46,485 nucleotides of DNA, taken from NCBI GenBank assembly GCA_014896315.1, contig JADBKP010000012.1:1-46485 (forward strand). The letters are read 5' to 3'. Shown one piece after another: positions 46,401 to 46,485 of this stretch (positions within the stretch are counted from its first letter, which is position 1; every line of letters starts with the position of its first letter). Origin of the DNA: Limnochordales bacterium. Its GTDB lineage: Bacteria > Bacillota > Limnochordia > Limnochordales > DUMU01. The translations under genes and the position numbers were made by a program. The notes below the pieces were generated by a model. That model did no database searches. It was given only the letters and a program-made list of their open reading frames with translations, and was not told where the DNA came from.

Positions 46401-46485
46401 GGAGCTGGCCCGGAAGGCGGCACAGGCAGCAGAGGATAAGAAGGCTAATGATGTCGTCATCCTTGACGTTCGGGAGCTCACGCCG
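46384..46485 (+). CDS. rsfS: Ribosomal silencing factor RsfS, 5' part only
   Basis: The first 34 codons before the window ends. ELARKAAQAAEDKKANDVVI followed by LDVRELTP matches the start of RsfS (YbeB/Iojap), which binds L14 and blocks subunit joining in starvation. AAGGAGGT (46371-46378) lies just before the ATG. It overlaps the end of yqeK in another frame. Confidence 0.85.
   Translation, partial: MAIPGEELARKAAQAAEDKKANDVVILDVRELTP

Overview
The window is a GC-rich, densely packed bacterial chromosome segment with no mobile element, CRISPR array or phage gene that I can see. The gene content points to an anaerobic, spore-forming member of the Firmicutes (Clostridia in the broad sense, of the Moorella / Desulfotomaculum / Thermoanaerobacter type). 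The signs are SpoIID and SpoIVFB homologues, a valine T-box leader, an L27 with a Prp-cleavable leader peptide, GatCAB, a ferredoxin-fused EtfA with FixCX, a citrate synthase of the Re type, and the gene order maf-radC-mreBCD-mrdA-minCDE-rodA-spoIVFB-rng-rplU-prp-rpmA-(insert)-obgE-proBA-nadD-yqeK-rsfS. This is inference from gene families and order; the species cannot be read from the window.

Layout. Positions 1-120 hold the 3' end of a 5S rRNA gene and its terminator. Facing it on the minus strand is a KhtT/KhtU potassium-proton antiporter pair; khtU appears frameshifted about 20 codons after its natural start. Everything from 2.1 kb onwards is on the plus strand: ligA-gatC-gatA-gatB; a single-gene unit for a Re-citrate-synthase-like enzyme with its own promoter, leader hairpin and strong terminator; a secreted TIM-barrel-like protein translationally coupled to a Fur-family regulator; a T-box-controlled valS-folC unit followed by a SPOR-domain membrane protein; spoIID; mrp and tyrS; an etfB-(ferredoxin)etfA-fixC-fixX operon; then one long cell-shape, division and translation cluster to the window end, where rsfS is cut off.

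How the genes work together. EtfAB-FixCX probably forms a membrane-associated, flavin-based electron-bifurcating complex. MreBCD, PBP2 and RodA build the side wall, and MinCDE places the septum. SpoIID and SpoIVFB belong to engulfment and to SigK activation in sporulation; the usual SpoIVFA gene is not beside SpoIVFB. Prp, encoded between L21 and L27, is expected to trim the L27 leader peptide. ObgE, RsfS and RNase G act on ribosome assembly and RNA processing. ProB and ProA make proline, and NadD makes NAD.

Eight well-formed SigA-type promoters and several intrinsic terminators can be read directly. I did not find a clear novel multi-gene system. The parts least explained by known families are the two large secreted proteins (9.4-10.8 kb and 39.2-41.0 kb), the long uridine-rich leader of rng, and the broken khtU.
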